Shown one piece after another: positions 10,644-22,455 of a DNA stretch of 64,000 nucleotides (positions within the stretch are counted from its first letter, which is position 1; the number at the start of each line of letters is the position of its first letter). The stretch lies in the NCBI GenBank assembly GCA_023362775.1, contig JALMGJ010000002.1, positions 60,190,914 to 60,254,913 of the forward strand, in the 5' to 3' direction. This DNA is from Charina bottae. Lineage: Eukaryota > Chordata > Lepidosauria > Squamata > Charinaidae. The notes under the pieces are model-generated. The model was not told the DNA's origin and searched no databases. It saw only the letters and a list, made by a program, of their open reading frames with translations. The position numbers and the translations under genes were made by a program.

Positions 10644-11082
10644 GATGATTATATAATCTTTCCAGATCCAATAAAAATGTGATTCATTCCTCTAAGAAGT
10701 CAGTATTCGAATTTTATCAGTCACTTTTCCCATAAGAGCAATTGACCATACTTTTGCATGCCAACTACTCAATGATAGGTTAGCTGGAAATTTCTTGAGC
10801 AATTCTATGTTTTTGCAGCCAGGAGTAAGAATACAATAAGCTCCTTTTTGTTTATATCTTCCTAAAAATATGTACTAATCCTAGCTCTGGAACACATCCT
10901 ACTTTTTTGTTTAGTTATTATTCTTTGAATTTTGCTTTCCTGTAAGCACCACCTTTTCACAAGTCTAACACATATGAAAAAATGTTCCCTTCTGATCGCA
11001 ACTCCCCCAACATTTTTATGAATAACTATGGGCTATTTGTGTGAGTCCAATTGGACTTAAATGCCAGCAATGTAATATTAGC
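10644..11082. other. No recognisable feature
   Basis: AT-rich sequence before the L2 insertion, with no ORF or repeat that I can support. Confidence 0.4.
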
Positions 11083-12424
11083 GGGATGGGGGGAGTGCGT
11101 CCATCCTTGCTCTCTTAGATCTCACAGCGGCTTTTGATACCGTCAACCACGGTATACTCTTGGGGCGGCTCAGGGAGTTGGGGCCGGGCGGCGTGGTTTT
11201 ACGCTGGTTTGCCTCCTTCCTCCAGGGCCGTTCCCAGTCGGTGTTGATAGGGGAGGAGAGAGCTGACCCGTGACCCCTGACTTGTGGGGTGCCGCAGGGG
11301 TTGGTTCTCTCTCCTCTCCTATTCAACATCAACATGAAGCTGCTGGGCGAGATCATCCGTCACCACGGGATGAGGTATCACCAATATGCTGATGATACCC
11401 AGTTATACATCTCCATCCCGGGTGAAATAAGTGATGTGGTCAATGCCTTATCTCAGTGCCTGGAGGCTGTGGGGTTCTGGATGGGGAACAACAGGCTTCA
11501 ACTGAACCCTGGTAAGACGGAGTGGCTGTGGATTGATGCCCCCCCTGGATCCGGGAAGTTGTCATCTTTGATTCTGGGTGGGGTTGCACTACCCCACACA
11601 GATCCAGTGGGGAATCTAGGGGTTCTCCTGGACTCGCAACTCCTGCTCAAAGAGCAGGTGGCAGTCGTGGCCAGGAGGGCCTTTGTACAGCTTCGAGTTG
11701 TGCGCCAGCTATGCCCTTTCCTGGATCAGGAGGCCCTCCGAACAGTCACTCATGCCCTTGTCATCTCCCGTATAGACTACTGTAATGTGCTCTACATGGG
11801 GCTACCCTTGAGGAATATCCGGAAGCTTCAGCTGGTGCAGAATGCGGTGGCGTGAGCAGTTATGGGTGCTAGGAGATTGGCACATGTGACACCTCTGCTA
11901 CGCGAGCTGCATTGGCTACCAGTTTGCTTCTGGGTCCAATTCAAGGTGTTGGTGATTACCTTTAAAGCCCTACATGGCATAGGGCCAGGGTACCTGAGGG
12001 ACCGTCTCGTCCCAATAACGTCGGCCCGCCCCACCCGTGCATGCAGAGAGGGCATGCTTCGGACCCCCTCAACAAGAGAATTCCATCTAGCGGGGTCCAG
12101 GAGGCGTGCCTTCTCTGCGATAGTGCCCGCCTTATGGAATATCTTGCCCCTGGAGGTGAGACTGGCCCCCTCACTCCTGGCCTTTCGGAAGGCCCTTAAT
12201 ACCTGGTTCTGCCACCTGGCCTGGGACAACGGAGGTGGTAGTGCCTCCTGGGGTTGGCTGGCCCCATAGCACCATGATCTACTCTGCGGTTCCAAATCCA
12301 TCTTGGACTTTATTTATTTTATGCTTGTTGTGTTTTTAGATATTTTGTATAGTTTTTAAAAATTTTAAATTTTATTTGTTGTAACCCGCCCAGAGTCCCT
12401 TGTATGGGAGATAAATTGAACAAA

Positions 12425-12455
<31 letters not shown>

Positions 12456-12457
12456 AA
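11083..12457 (+). mobile_element. L2-type LINE, 5'-truncated, 1.37 kb
   Basis: It encodes the C-terminal part of L2 ORF2. The RT region holds AFDTVNHGILLGRLRELG, then GVPQGLVLSPLLFNI, HQYADDTQLYISIPGE with the catalytic ADD intact, GNNRLQLNPGKTEWLW, and later LHWLPVCFWVQFKVLVITFK and GPGYLRDRLVP. A stop near 11272 and a frame change near 11855 break the frame. The 3' UTR has the L2 phrase CGCCCAGAGTCCC and ends in (AAAT)n at 12421-12457. This copy is the best reference in the window for the L2 RT core. Confidence 0.92.
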
Positions 12458-14529
12458 TCCTCCACTGCATCTCCTGTATGGAAGCTTTACCACTTTGTCT
12501 CTACCATTTGTTTTCCTAAGTCTGTATCCCAAGCTTCCTTTAAATCTATAAGGGCGTCACTCACCTCCAATTCTAATAAAGATCTATAAATTTTTGAGTT
12601 TGTTTTGTTGGGTTGGGAAAGGTAATTAATAATTAATTTTTCAAAAATAGTTAAACAGCAAGATGCTGACTTCTTTACATTGTTCTGATTAAAAAATGAT
12701 TTGAGATGGAACCATGTTAGGCAGGATAGATGGGAACCTATTTGTAACTCAATCTCTTCTTTACTACAAAGTCTCTTACTCTATTGCCACTGAAAACTCT
12801 CTAATGTTTCAATTTTGTTGACCTGTCCTGATTATAGAATCCGGCGTATACCAGGAAAGGTGTTAGAGGGGAGATTCCCTGTAGCAAGGCTGCATATATT
12901 TTTTTCCAAACCTGAAATGTAGCCTTTGGAAAATATTACTTATATTATCTATTTTGGAAGAAAAAAAACATCGGGTTTATTGATTTATTTGCTTCCTGTT
13001 TATTTTCTGCATCCATTGTCTTGTTGGCTCTTCCAGTGTGAAGCGAATAATATGACCCAAATGTGCTGCCTGATAATATAATTTTAAAAACAGAAGTCCT
13101 CATCATCCTTGTTTCTGAGGTCTATACTGTATATAATGTTTCTATTAATTTTTAGTTTTGAAACAAAAAAGTTGATTTTTTCTTTGCCATAATATTTTAT
13201 CCAGTACTTCTATTGGAAGAGTTTGGAATTAAAAAAAATAATTTTGAAAGAGCCATCATTTCAACTGCTGCAATTTGACCCAGAATATTTAAATATTTTT
13301 TGCCCCAGTTTTTCATTTCTTTTTTTATTTTTTCCACATTGGGGTGAAATTATTCTAAATAGTTTGTTAATGTTTTTAGTGATATTAATTCCTGGATATT
13401 TGAACAATTCCTTTCCATGGGCATATTTAAAATGTTAGCTATCTCACTTTGTACTTTAGGAAGGGTATAGAAGAACACCAGTTGTGATTTTTGAAAGTTT
13501 ACTGTTAACTCTGATACTTCTGCAAATTCTTCCAATTCCATTTTGATGTACTTAGCTGTATTACTAGAATTTGCAAAAGCTAATATATCATCTGCAAACA
13601 ACATTAATGGTTTTTATCTCCTATTTTTATCCCTTTACTTTCTTTATTGCTCTGAAGACCTACTGCTAATGTTTCTATAACGCGGCTAAATAATAAGGGG
13701 GTGGGTGGGGTAATGGCAGTCCTGCTTGGCACCTCTTGAGACTGGGAATTGCTCAGAATTATAATTATTAATTCTAATCCAAGCACTGGTAATATTATAT
13801 ATTTAATAAATGATTGGCTAAAAATTTAGTATATGATTTATATCAATATCAATAATAATAATATAGTTTATTAAATGTATATGATGTCCAGCTCCCAGTG
13901 ACTCTGGATGAGAAGAGAGATAAGTCTGTAAGAAGATACCTCTGTACCTGGTTTAGGAATTAAAGTTATTTTAGAATTGTGCCAGGATAAGGGAATAAAA
14001 TGTCCCTGATGCAGTGCATTGCTTAATGATAAAAATTCTCGTATAAGAATATCTTTCAATGCCTTATAGAATAATCCTGTCAACCCATCCAGACCTAGAG
14101 ATTTTCCATGTGTAATGTTTTAAAAACTCTCTTCAACTTCTGACTGTGAAAATCGAATATCCAAGTATAGAGCATCCATTAAAGATAATTCTGGAAAGTT
14201 AAGTTCATCTAGATATGTGTTGATTTTTTTTCTATTGCAAGGTTTTTAGTAGTGTACAGTTCCTCAAAAAAATTCTACAAAAAGTTTACTAATATTTTTA
14301 GTATTAGTGATGATGTGACATTTAGTGTATTTTATTGTGTTTATACATTTTTCTTTCGTTTTTTTAGCTTATTTGAAAATAATCTTTTTATTGTGAAATT
14401 CATAGTATTTTTGCTATAAGAATAAAATTTGGGTTGATATTTTGTTGGTTTCTAAAATGTTGAGCTGTTTTCTTTTCCTTTCTAATTGCTTATATATATT
14501 GAGCCTGTTCTATTGTATTTTATCCATAA

Positions 14530-14534
14530 ATCCT

Positions 14535-14577
<43 letters not shown>

Positions 14578-14878
14578 TTATTTGATTTATCACCGCCCAA
14601 CTGCCTCAAGAGGGACTCTGGGCGGTTTACAATCAAGCATAATTAACTGTAATACAAATATAAATAAAATTAAATAAACATTAAAATAACAATTCAAGAA
14701 TATAATAAATACAATAAAATCTAGATGGCAGTATCTTCTTTAAAACCATGGAAAGGGAATTCTAGGGCCACCCTAAGGCATTAGCCATCCCCAAGAGTGT
14801 ACACTCTTCTTCCCGCCCCAGGCATCATCATCATCATCATCATCATAATAATAATAACAACAACAACAACAATGTGTT
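14530..14878 (-). mobile_element. L2-type 3' end with (TTTA)n, nested in L1
   Basis: A (TTTA)n tract (about 14536-14580) is followed by 'caccgcccaactgcctcaag' and the phrase GACTCTGGGCGG, the reverse complement of the L2 3' UTR. The right side ends in CAT, AAT and AAC triplet runs (14823-14873). L1 endonuclease sequence resumes on the right. Confidence 0.65.
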
Positions 14879-15339
14879 CATCATCTCCGTAGAATCCTTT
14901 TTAATCCTTCTTAATTGACTCATGCATTCACCTCTTTTAACTGCCTTCATGGCATCCCATCTTGTAGTTAATGATGTTTGTTCTCTGTTTTCTTGAAAAA
15001 AAAATCAAATTCTGAGCTAAATGTTTTTTCATTTGCAAATTAAATGGCAATCTAGAACTAAAACACCAAAATGAGTGAATGGGGTTTTGTCATCAAAATT
15101 AAAGCCGAAAATCACTGGAGCATGGTCTGAAATATAGATTAGTGTAATGTCTTATTTGTGTTAATTGATTCAAAAATATTTTTGAGCCCCAAATATAGTC
15201 TATTTTTAATCTTCCCTTTAACAAAGATATATCTTCCCTCTCTACCTTTTTTCCTACCATAAAGTTTATATTAGCTTTAAAGAGGATATCTCTAACTGCC
15301 CAGAGTCTGCCAGGGTAGAGATGGGCAGAGATCAATCCA

Positions 15340-15344
15340 AATAA

Positions 15345-15395
<51 letters not shown>

Positions 15396-15398
15396 ATA
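15340..15398. repeat. (AAAT)n microsatellite inside L1
   Basis: About 14 AAAT units interrupt the L1 endonuclease region. They are probably the trace of a short LINE-tail insertion, since 'gggcagagatcaatccaaat' just before is not L1-like. Confidence 0.85.
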
Positions 15399-16654
15399 TC
15401 TACCTCTTTAAACTTGCTGGGTCCTTCTACAAAAAAATTGCCCTCCAAAATATTTATCCTTTTTTTTTCTGATTGATATATTTCTTGTAACATAACCACA
15501 GATGAATTGAAGGATTTTAAGTATTTGCTAATTCTAGTTCTTTTTACTGGATCACATAATCCCTTAAAAACTATCCCACATTGCATTTCTGTTATTGTTG
15601 TCTTACTTATCATTCCTACAAAATGAAGTTATCAACAGTGAAATCCCAACTCTCTCTCTATCCTTTTTTGCCCCCATTCCCTTTTCCCACAACCCTCCCC
15701 CAGTTCTCATCTCCAATTATTACCCCCACCTCTTACCCTCCCATCACATTTAGAACACATGTGAACGGAATCTACGAGAATTGGTTAAATCCTCTGACCC
15801 AGTGTTCAAACTCATTTTTCATACCAATATCATATGCTTTGCCAGTAGTCTGGACAACCTCTGGAACTTGAGAAGACAAATCTTTTAGGTGCTTATTAAC
15901 TTGTTCAAACATACCTGCCAAGTCCTTTCAAATCAAAGGAGCTAATTTATCCCACTCCCCCTTTAACTCTTGCTTAAGCTACTTAATCAGATTTCTTATT
16001 GAGTCAACCATGAGGCTTTTGGGGGGGGGGTAGTTGGCTTTTGGGCCCCCTGAGGGGCGTTTTCCTCCTTATCCACCATTTCCTCTTTACTGCTGGTGCA
16101 GAGTCTTGTCTCAGCTGTCTTTGATTCATCCATATAAACTTTAATTCCTCTCACATTTCGAGGATTGTCTTTTTTCTATTGTTAATCTTGCCAGTTAGCT
16201 GGATATTAGTTAAAAGTAAACAGCAAAACCAGCCCAAAAGCTGGGCTAGGATGAGAACAATGGGCTCAGCATGCCATCTTCTCCAGTGGCTAGCCAGACC
16301 TGTCAGGATGGAGGTTGAGTCCGAGGTGGAGTAGGGGGAGCCGACCGTTATAAAGGCGGGAAAGGTTGGGGAAGGCATGAAAATTGAACCAGGGGAAGGA
16401 GCAGCACAGAGTTTTGGGCAGCAAGATCCTAAGCCACCGATTGGTGAAAGCCAGGGGCAGATTCACCGCCACCTATCAGCGTGCGAGAAAGGAGAGCAGA
16501 GAGACAGGCTGATCAGTGAGAGGCGTGATTGGGCCCTTCACAGAAACGGAGGGAAAATTGAAGAGCTAAAAGGCGCCAGAACCCAGACCAGGTTGCCGGA
16601 GATAACTCTTCACACAGCGCTACGCCAAAGCCTGTTCCCGCTGAGAAATATTGA

Positions 16655-16940
16655 GACCCCGAGCCTTGCCTTCTTCCATGCTGGACCACGCCTCAGAGCC
16701 TTGCCTTGCTGCCGCGCCGGACCTTCCTTCCAAGCCTTGCCTTGTTGCCATGCTGGATTGCATTTCCGCATCTCACCTTGTTGCCGTGCCGGGTTTTGAT
16801 TCCCATCCTTGCCTTGCTGCCGCGCAGGACTGCCTCTCCGTGCCACGTCTTGTTGCCAGGTCAGATCCCACTTCCAAGCTTTGCCTTGTAGCCATGAAGG
16901 ACTTTCCTCGGGACCTCACCTTGCCGCCACGTGGGCCGTC
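16655..16940. repeat. 36-bp minisatellite, about 8 degenerate copies
   Basis: The unit is 35-38 bp with the phrase GCCTTGCCTTGTTGCC, followed by a GGA or GGT half and a TTCC-rich end. Successive starts lie at roughly 16661, 16697, 16733, 16770, 16805, 16840 and 16877. The multiple-of-three period keeps several frames open and explains the 140- and 135-codon ORFs here, which I do not regard as genes. It lies just 5' of the minus-strand L1 remnant, where many L1s carry tandem 5' UTR units. That link is inference. Confidence 0.8.
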
Positions 16941-17258
16941 TAAACATATTGAAGGCATGGAAGTGCCGCAAGCACATCTCAAAGAGATTTTCAGAGCAAC
17001 ATTTGAGATGGCTTGTGCAAGTGAGTCTGGACTACCTCATAAGGCTGACACCAAATGACACACTACAAAGAAGGGAAGGTGAATCCTAGGTGTAATCCTA
17101 AGTGGGCTAGATCTACCACAATTTATGAATATCAAAACACCCCAAAGATACTATCTTAATTAAGTCAACAGAATTTTTGAAATAGCTGCAAGTTCAATCT
17201 GAAATAAACAGAACATGCAACTGAGATGTCCTGCTTGTTAATCAAACCCCAATGAAAA

Positions 17259-17345
17259 AGCTTCCTTCCTTCCTTCCTTCCTTCCTTCCTTCCTTCCTTC
17301 CTTCCTTCCTTCCTTCCTTCCTTCCTTCCTTCCTTCCTTCCTTCC
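17259..17345. repeat. (TTCC)n microsatellite
   Basis: About 21 uninterrupted TTCC units. Confidence 0.97.
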
Positions 17346-17499
17346 CAGCTTGGCCAGGTTCAAAATTTAATGAGATGTTTTTATCTCAACCACTCACCTG
17401 CTCAGTATTTACACTTAAAAACTTAAATTCCGAATTGTAAGCAAGTAAACAAACAAACATACATACATACATACAAATAGATAAAATGGTAGCTGCTTC

Positions 17500-18147
17500 C
17501 TATGCCGTTAAAATAACATATACTTTGCTTCTCAGTTAGTGGATCAGTCCACAATACTGTAGATGATATTTTTATCATAATGAAACAAGAGCAATAAAGA
17601 ATACTCACAACACGTAAGAGTACAACAGAACAGTAACAGACTGCCCTTTGTAGATATTCTCATCAGCAGAGGTAATAATGGCAGACTCAGATATATCAGA
17701 AAACAACACATACAAACCAAGTACCACAGCAACAATCCAACAGCCCACAACAAAAGTTGTATAACAGCACTGTTCAGATGAGGAAAAACACTGCAGCAGC
17801 CCAGAACTCCAAGGAGAAGAAACAGACTGCTTTCACAGCATCCTTCAACACAATGGGTACCTACACAACTTCATTAAATAGAGCCTTTCCATGAAGGAAG
17901 CAGAACCTAGCCAGCACAACCCATGAAAAGAATAATTCTCCTCCCATACATCAAAACTATCTGAGAAACCACAAACAGATTGCTCCAGCAACCAGGCATC
18001 ACAGTGGCCCACAGCCCAATGAATCCATCCAAAGTATCTTGAGCAAACCCAAAGATCCAGCAGCAGAAGAAAGCAGACCAAGAGTTATTTATAGCACACA
18101 ATGCAAAGACTGCAAAAGCCACTATGTGGGACAACTGGGAAACTAAC
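17500..18147 (+). mobile_element. Penelope-like element, RT end to GIY-YIG start
   Basis: The plus strand, with stops, shows VDDIFIIM near 17557 (the RT catalytic VDD). Next is LPFVDILISRGNNGRLRYI with RKQHIQTKYHSNN near 17643-17730, equivalent to the PLE block 'LPFLDvli.r..dG.l...vyRKpthTdrYl'. At about 18070-18140 VIYSTQCKDCKSHYVGQLG follows, the start of a GIY-YIG endonuclease. This order (RT, linker, GIY-YIG) is diagnostic of Penelope-like elements. The copy is cut at about 18147 by a minus-strand BovB piece and appears to resume at 18479. Confidence 0.8.
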
Positions 18148-18478
18148 TATTTTTGTTGTTCTCCCGGCAATCTTAACTCCGGCTTGCGATTCATCCAGTC
18201 CGGCCTTTCTCATGATGTACTCTGCATATAAGTTAAATAAGCAGGGTGATAATATACAGCCTTGTCGTACTCCTTTCCCAATTTTGAACCAATCGGTTGT
18301 TCCATGTCCGGTTCTAACTGTTGCTTCTTGACCCGCATACAGGTTTCTCAGGAGACAGGTAAGGTGGTCTGGTACTCCCATCTCTTTAAGAATTAGCCAC
18401 AGTTTGTTGTGATCCACACAATCAAAGGCTTTAGCGTAGTCAATGACTATTTTAATAACTATTAAGATATTATTCAAT
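18148..18478 (-). mobile_element. RTE-BovB internal RT fragment nested in PLE
   Basis: One minus-strand frame reads IDYAKAFDCVDHNKLW, MGVPDHLTCLLRNLY, GKGVRQGCILSPCLFNLYAE and AGVKIAGR. These are RTE-BovB RT blocks just upstream of the YADD motif. Both the 5' part and the 3' tail are missing, which is unusual for target-primed insertion and points to a rearrangement or later deletion. Confidence 0.88.
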
Positions 18479-18700
18479 AACTATTTTAAGTCAAGCCAAA
18501 TTCAAAAATGCAAGAGTTCCTAGAAGCTTGGTATTCTGATAGCTCAGTCATTAGCAGACACATAAAGAGTAACTCTGTTTACAAATTATTTTTTTAAAAA
18601 GGTAAATAAAGAACCAAGAAGGAAACAAACAGCTCAGAGCACATCCTTCCTTATCACATAACTAGCAATCAACACTTGGATAAGCAGGACCTAGCACAAT
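18479..18700 (+). mobile_element. Penelope-like element, continuation after BovB piece
   Basis: The frame reads SKMQEFLEAWYSDSSVISRH, which resembles the PLE C-terminal block 'LEAW.s....inrHi'. Its place right after the BovB fragment fits the interrupted GIY-YIG at 18147. The 3' limit is not clear. Confidence 0.5.
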
Positions 18701-19507
18701 ACAGTCAATCAAGCCAGGCCGGCCAATTAGAAATGAGCACCACAAGCTGCAAGTCCCCAATCAAGACAGGCAGGACAAATTGCCACACATGAAAAGCCAG
18801 CCACCCTCATCCCTGGTGTCAAAGCACTGGTGTTTCCTAGATCGAAGTAAAGCAAGCTCAGAGAATACCAAGAATCTAACGACTTGACTATACACGTTCT
18901 CCAATATTGCTATGCATACTTTACATCGTCTTGTTTGTTTACTCCCACACTTTCCTCTGGTTGCTGAAAAATAAATCATCTCAATGTTTCTAATTCTGAA
19001 TATTGCATGTAATGACTCTGAACATCTACAAAATCTCAATTTGTGCTTCTAAGCATTTGGTGTCCCAGTTGTACTTCCATCACTGCACAATTCAAAACAA
19101 ATTATTAAGGTAATTGATCTCCCAGTTCAGATTTGGAGTTTTTTTTTAAAAAAAATCATTCAGTTTCCAAACAAAATATTGTACAAATATATAAGCCAGA
19201 GAAGAGCCTAATTAACTGTCTCTCAAAGCAAAATATAATTAATTTTAAAGTAAAAAAGTAAACACTATAATAAATCACAAGAAACACTGTCTAAAGTAAA
19301 ATTTAATAATTAAGTTTTTCCCCTTCAATTTATTATATCAATCACATTTATGAGTATTGACCTATGTTGTATCACACACAAAACCAAACCTATCTAATCC
19401 AGCATTCTGTGGCCCTGCTGAAGCTTATGGGAAGCACTGATGTTCTAGCTGCAAACTCTCCCATGTTTTTGTTCATATTTATGTTTTTAATGTTTTCTAA
19501 GGTTTTC
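18701..19507. other. AT-rich spacer, possible PLE 3' UTR then anonymous
   Basis: The first roughly 150 bp may be the PLE tail. The rest is AT-rich with no ORF motif or repeat that I recognise. Confidence 0.4.
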
Positions 19508-19518
19508 TAAGGTTGTTT

Positions 19519-19856
19519 AACAGGGGCGTGGTGGCTCAGCAGATAAGACGCCAGGCTTGTTGATCGGAAGATCGCAAGTTCGGAGGTTCGAATCCCTAGC
19601 CCTGTGTGACGGAGTGAGCTCCTGCACTAGCCCCAGCTCTTGCAACCTAGCAATTCGAAAGCATGCAAATGCAAGTAGATGAATAGGTACCACTTCAGTG
19701 GGTAGGTAACAGCGTTCCGCGTGCGTCATGCCAGCCACATGACCATGGAAGTGTTTTCGGACAACGCTGGCTCTTCGGCTAACAAACGGAGATGAGCACC
19801 AGCCCCTAGAGTCGGACATGACTGCACAAATGTGCGGGGGCAACCTTTACCTTTAT
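19519..19856 (+). mobile_element. Full-length tRNA-derived SINE (Sauria/Squam type), 11-bp TSD
   Basis: The 5' head has a box A-like TGGCTCAGCAGATAA and a perfect box B GGTTCGAATCC (about 19582-19592), an internal RNA polymerase III promoter. A unique body follows. The 3' end reads AGAGTCGGACATGACTGCAC, close to the BovB tail AGAGTCGGACACGACTAAAC at about 24694-24713 in this window. It is flanked by taaggttgttt at 19508-19518 and 19857-19867. SINEs with such tails are moved by BovB machinery. Part of the same family is at 40853-42255. Confidence 0.9.
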
Positions 19857-19867
19857 TAAGGTTGTTT

Positions 19868-22085
19868 TTAACTGTTTTGTTTTCATTGTATGCTGCCCCC
19901 AGTCACATTCATGAGATGGGCGGCTATATAAATTTGATGAATAAATAAATAAATCCAAGCCTCATATCAGGGAGGCAGCTTATACAAAAGAGAGCACATT
20001 CCACTCTACAGATGTCCATTAGACACAAGGGATGAATGGATCAATGGGGATGTCCAGCCACCATATTTTAAATGTAGCAGCATTCACGTGGCTGAAAAAT
20101 GTTGATCTGACATTCTGGGGAGTGGGCCACAGTTCAGTGACACTGTATGTAATCCCTGGAATGATTCTGGTAGGGAGGAAATCTGGCCTGAAATTCTGAA
20201 GAGCTGTTACCAGCTGCTATGTTGCTCTCTTTCCCCTTCCTCCTTCTGAATTAGTTATTTAAATAAAATAAAACCCAATTCTTATTCTTCTCCTGTTTTG
20301 CTAGCAACCCCATTGAAGCAGTCGGTATTTTAAAGTTTCCTGGCTCCTGAAATTATGACAATGTGCACGGTACGCCAGCTAATTAAAATACATAAATTTA
20401 GTGTTTACTGTTCTGTCATTTGCTAAAGCTTTAAGTCACAAGGTAATTAACAGAATTAAAGGCCTACAATGATAAATTGATATTTTCAGGGTCCCTGGTC
20501 TTTGATGATTTCTTGAAACTGATCAGCACAATAAAATCATCATAATATTTTTGTTATGCTGGAGTATGTACACTTGGCCTCTGACCAAGTAGAAACAAAG
20601 TTTAAGCAGCAATAAATATTCTCCTCTTCCATAAATAACACTCAAGTACAACTGGGGCAGTTCTGCTGTTTGAGGCCATTCCAACCAGAAATGAAGGGAG
20701 TGAAAAATAGGATTGTGCTAGAAGATAGAGAGCTACTTAATCTATGCCAGAATTGTTCTCTTGAAGTCACAGTTGGGTCACACAGAAACACAGGTGCAAG
20801 CCCCAATTAGAAGCTATGCGGAGAAGCCAGAAACCACTCAATTGCTACCAGCATTTTTCTATGAAATTTAAGAATCTCTATAAAGCAATAAAACTGTTTC
20901 AGTATTCTGAAATCTGCCCTGAAGGATGGTAGTTTCATAAAAGTCCAGTCCAAACCAAATACATTCTCGGTTTATTGGTATTTGTTGTTATTTTGCTTCT
21001 GTTTCCCAGGAAGTACAAAATTCAAAGCATCTTTTTTTCTCTTCTCTTTCTTGAAAAGAAAGGTTTGGTCTTTTTAAAACAAGGGCTGCTCTGGTTGTGT
21101 ATAGGTTGAACAAGTCCTGTAAACAGGCTTGTTTAATTTGTGACCTGCCGAATTGAGTGCAGCTGTATAATCCTTTGGTCCTGCTGGAAAAACACTAACT
21201 GTGTATGTGTTATTGTGCAACTCCTGCTAGGCCACAAAACATGATTTAAGGATTGTGTTCAGCTTGCTTGTGGAAAGTTGTGTAGTACTGATTATATGAA
21301 TAGTAAATTGCTGAGCAGATAGATAATGGTGCTTCTCACAAATATCATTCTCTAAATCTCACCAAAGGTTTTCCTAGCCCTTTCTCTCTTTCAGATGTGA
21401 CTTCAGAGCCAAAAAGAAATGTGGTGAGAAATTGTTTTTTCCAAGCTTCTTCTTTCATCTGAAGTTTGGAACATTTCAGATAGTTAAAAAAAACCCTACA
21501 TTTTAAATTGTGTTTGAACTAATTAGTGTTGACGTCTTAATTAATGTAATAATATGTATTTGCTTTGTGTTCTTTTAGGCATCAAAGGCAAGATAGCACT
21601 TTGACTGCACCTACAATTAATTAATTAGCTAAAGGACATGCCCTCTTCTGTTTCCTGTGCTTAAATTCCCTTTAGCTGCAGAGTTGAAGTAAATAGAGAA
21701 AATATGCTATCTATCTCTCCTACTGATAATTTTAATTTTGGGAATTGGCATGGGAGAAATGGTTACACACTCTTCCCCCAGTGTTGCAGTCATGACCCAA
21801 TTCTCCCCTCCCTGTGCCTGCTCTCAAGTTGTTGGTTTTTTAAAGCACCAGGAATGCTACTTTTATGAGACTTTTTGTTTTAGTCAGCACTGAAGAAATG
21901 TATCTGTTAGAGGCAATGAGACAATTCTCCTGTTGAAAATCTACTTGGAGAGTAGAATTCTAATCAGTACCATGATAGTGCATAAGTTTACAATCCTCTT
22001 CCCAACCCTAATTACTTTGGATTTCAATCAGATTAATATTTGTTTCTTGCTCCAGCATCCTCCACTATGAAGACAAGGCGCCACT
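19868..22085. other. Repeat-poor interval, 2.2 kb
   Basis: I see no recognisable transposon, microsatellite longer than a few units, or coding motif. TAAT-rich patches occur near 20375-20480 and 21515-21640, including TTAATTAATTAG. It is the cleanest single-copy-looking stretch in the first half of the window and a candidate for conserved non-coding DNA, which cannot be tested from one sequence. Confidence 0.4.
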
Positions 22086-22455
22086 ACTAATAAATATCCC
22101 CTTCATGGATCACTGCCTTGTCGTGGCAAAGGGGCTTGCGTAACTCAATGAAGTCAGGTGAAGACGGACAGGTCATGACGGAGAGTTCTGACAGAACATG
22201 GTCCACTGGAGGAGGAAATGGCAAACCACTCCAGTATCCTTGCCAAGAAAACCCATGGACAGCATCAAAAGGCTAGAAGATATGACGCCGGAAGATGAGC
22301 CCCTCAGGTCGGAAGGTGTCCAAAATACTACTGGGGAAGAGCGGAGGGCAATTCCGAGTAGCTCCAGAAAGAGTGAAGCGGCTGGGCCAAAGCCAAAAGG
22401 ACGCTCAGTTGTGGATGTGTCTGGAAGTGGAAGGAAAGTCCGATGCTGCAAAGAA

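Larger units (their letters stand above)
12460..16020 (-). mobile_element. Long decayed L1 LINE (ORF2 plus part of ORF1)
   Basis: Minus-strand blocks occur in L1 order from right to left. About 15770-16020 is a coiled-coil-like ORF1 remnant (KQELKGEWDKLAPL, NKHLKDLSSQ). 15613-15400 is the endonuclease start (DPVKRTRISKYLKSFNSSVV, LQEIY), and 15335-15100 the endonuclease end with KIDYIWGSK. 14083-13870 is RT with WHNSKITLIPKPG. 13786-13604 has LLFSRVIETLAVGLQSNKE and SKGIKIGD. 13604-13350 has LFADDILAFA with the catalytic ADD. About 12960-12700 has VWKKIYAALLQGISPLTPFL. Many stops and frameshifts make it inactive. An L2 3' end (about 14530-14878) and an (AAAT)n tract (about 15340-15398) interrupt it. 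Confidence 0.85.

Noticed and set aside
16377..17058. 140- and 135-codon GC-rich ORFs with repeated LPCCRAG-like words
   Set aside because: They are produced by a roughly 36-bp minisatellite that is open in several frames.
19519..19610. Possible tRNA gene with good box A and box B
   Set aside because: No cloverleaf closes around it. It continues into a SINE body with a BovB-like tail and a TSD.
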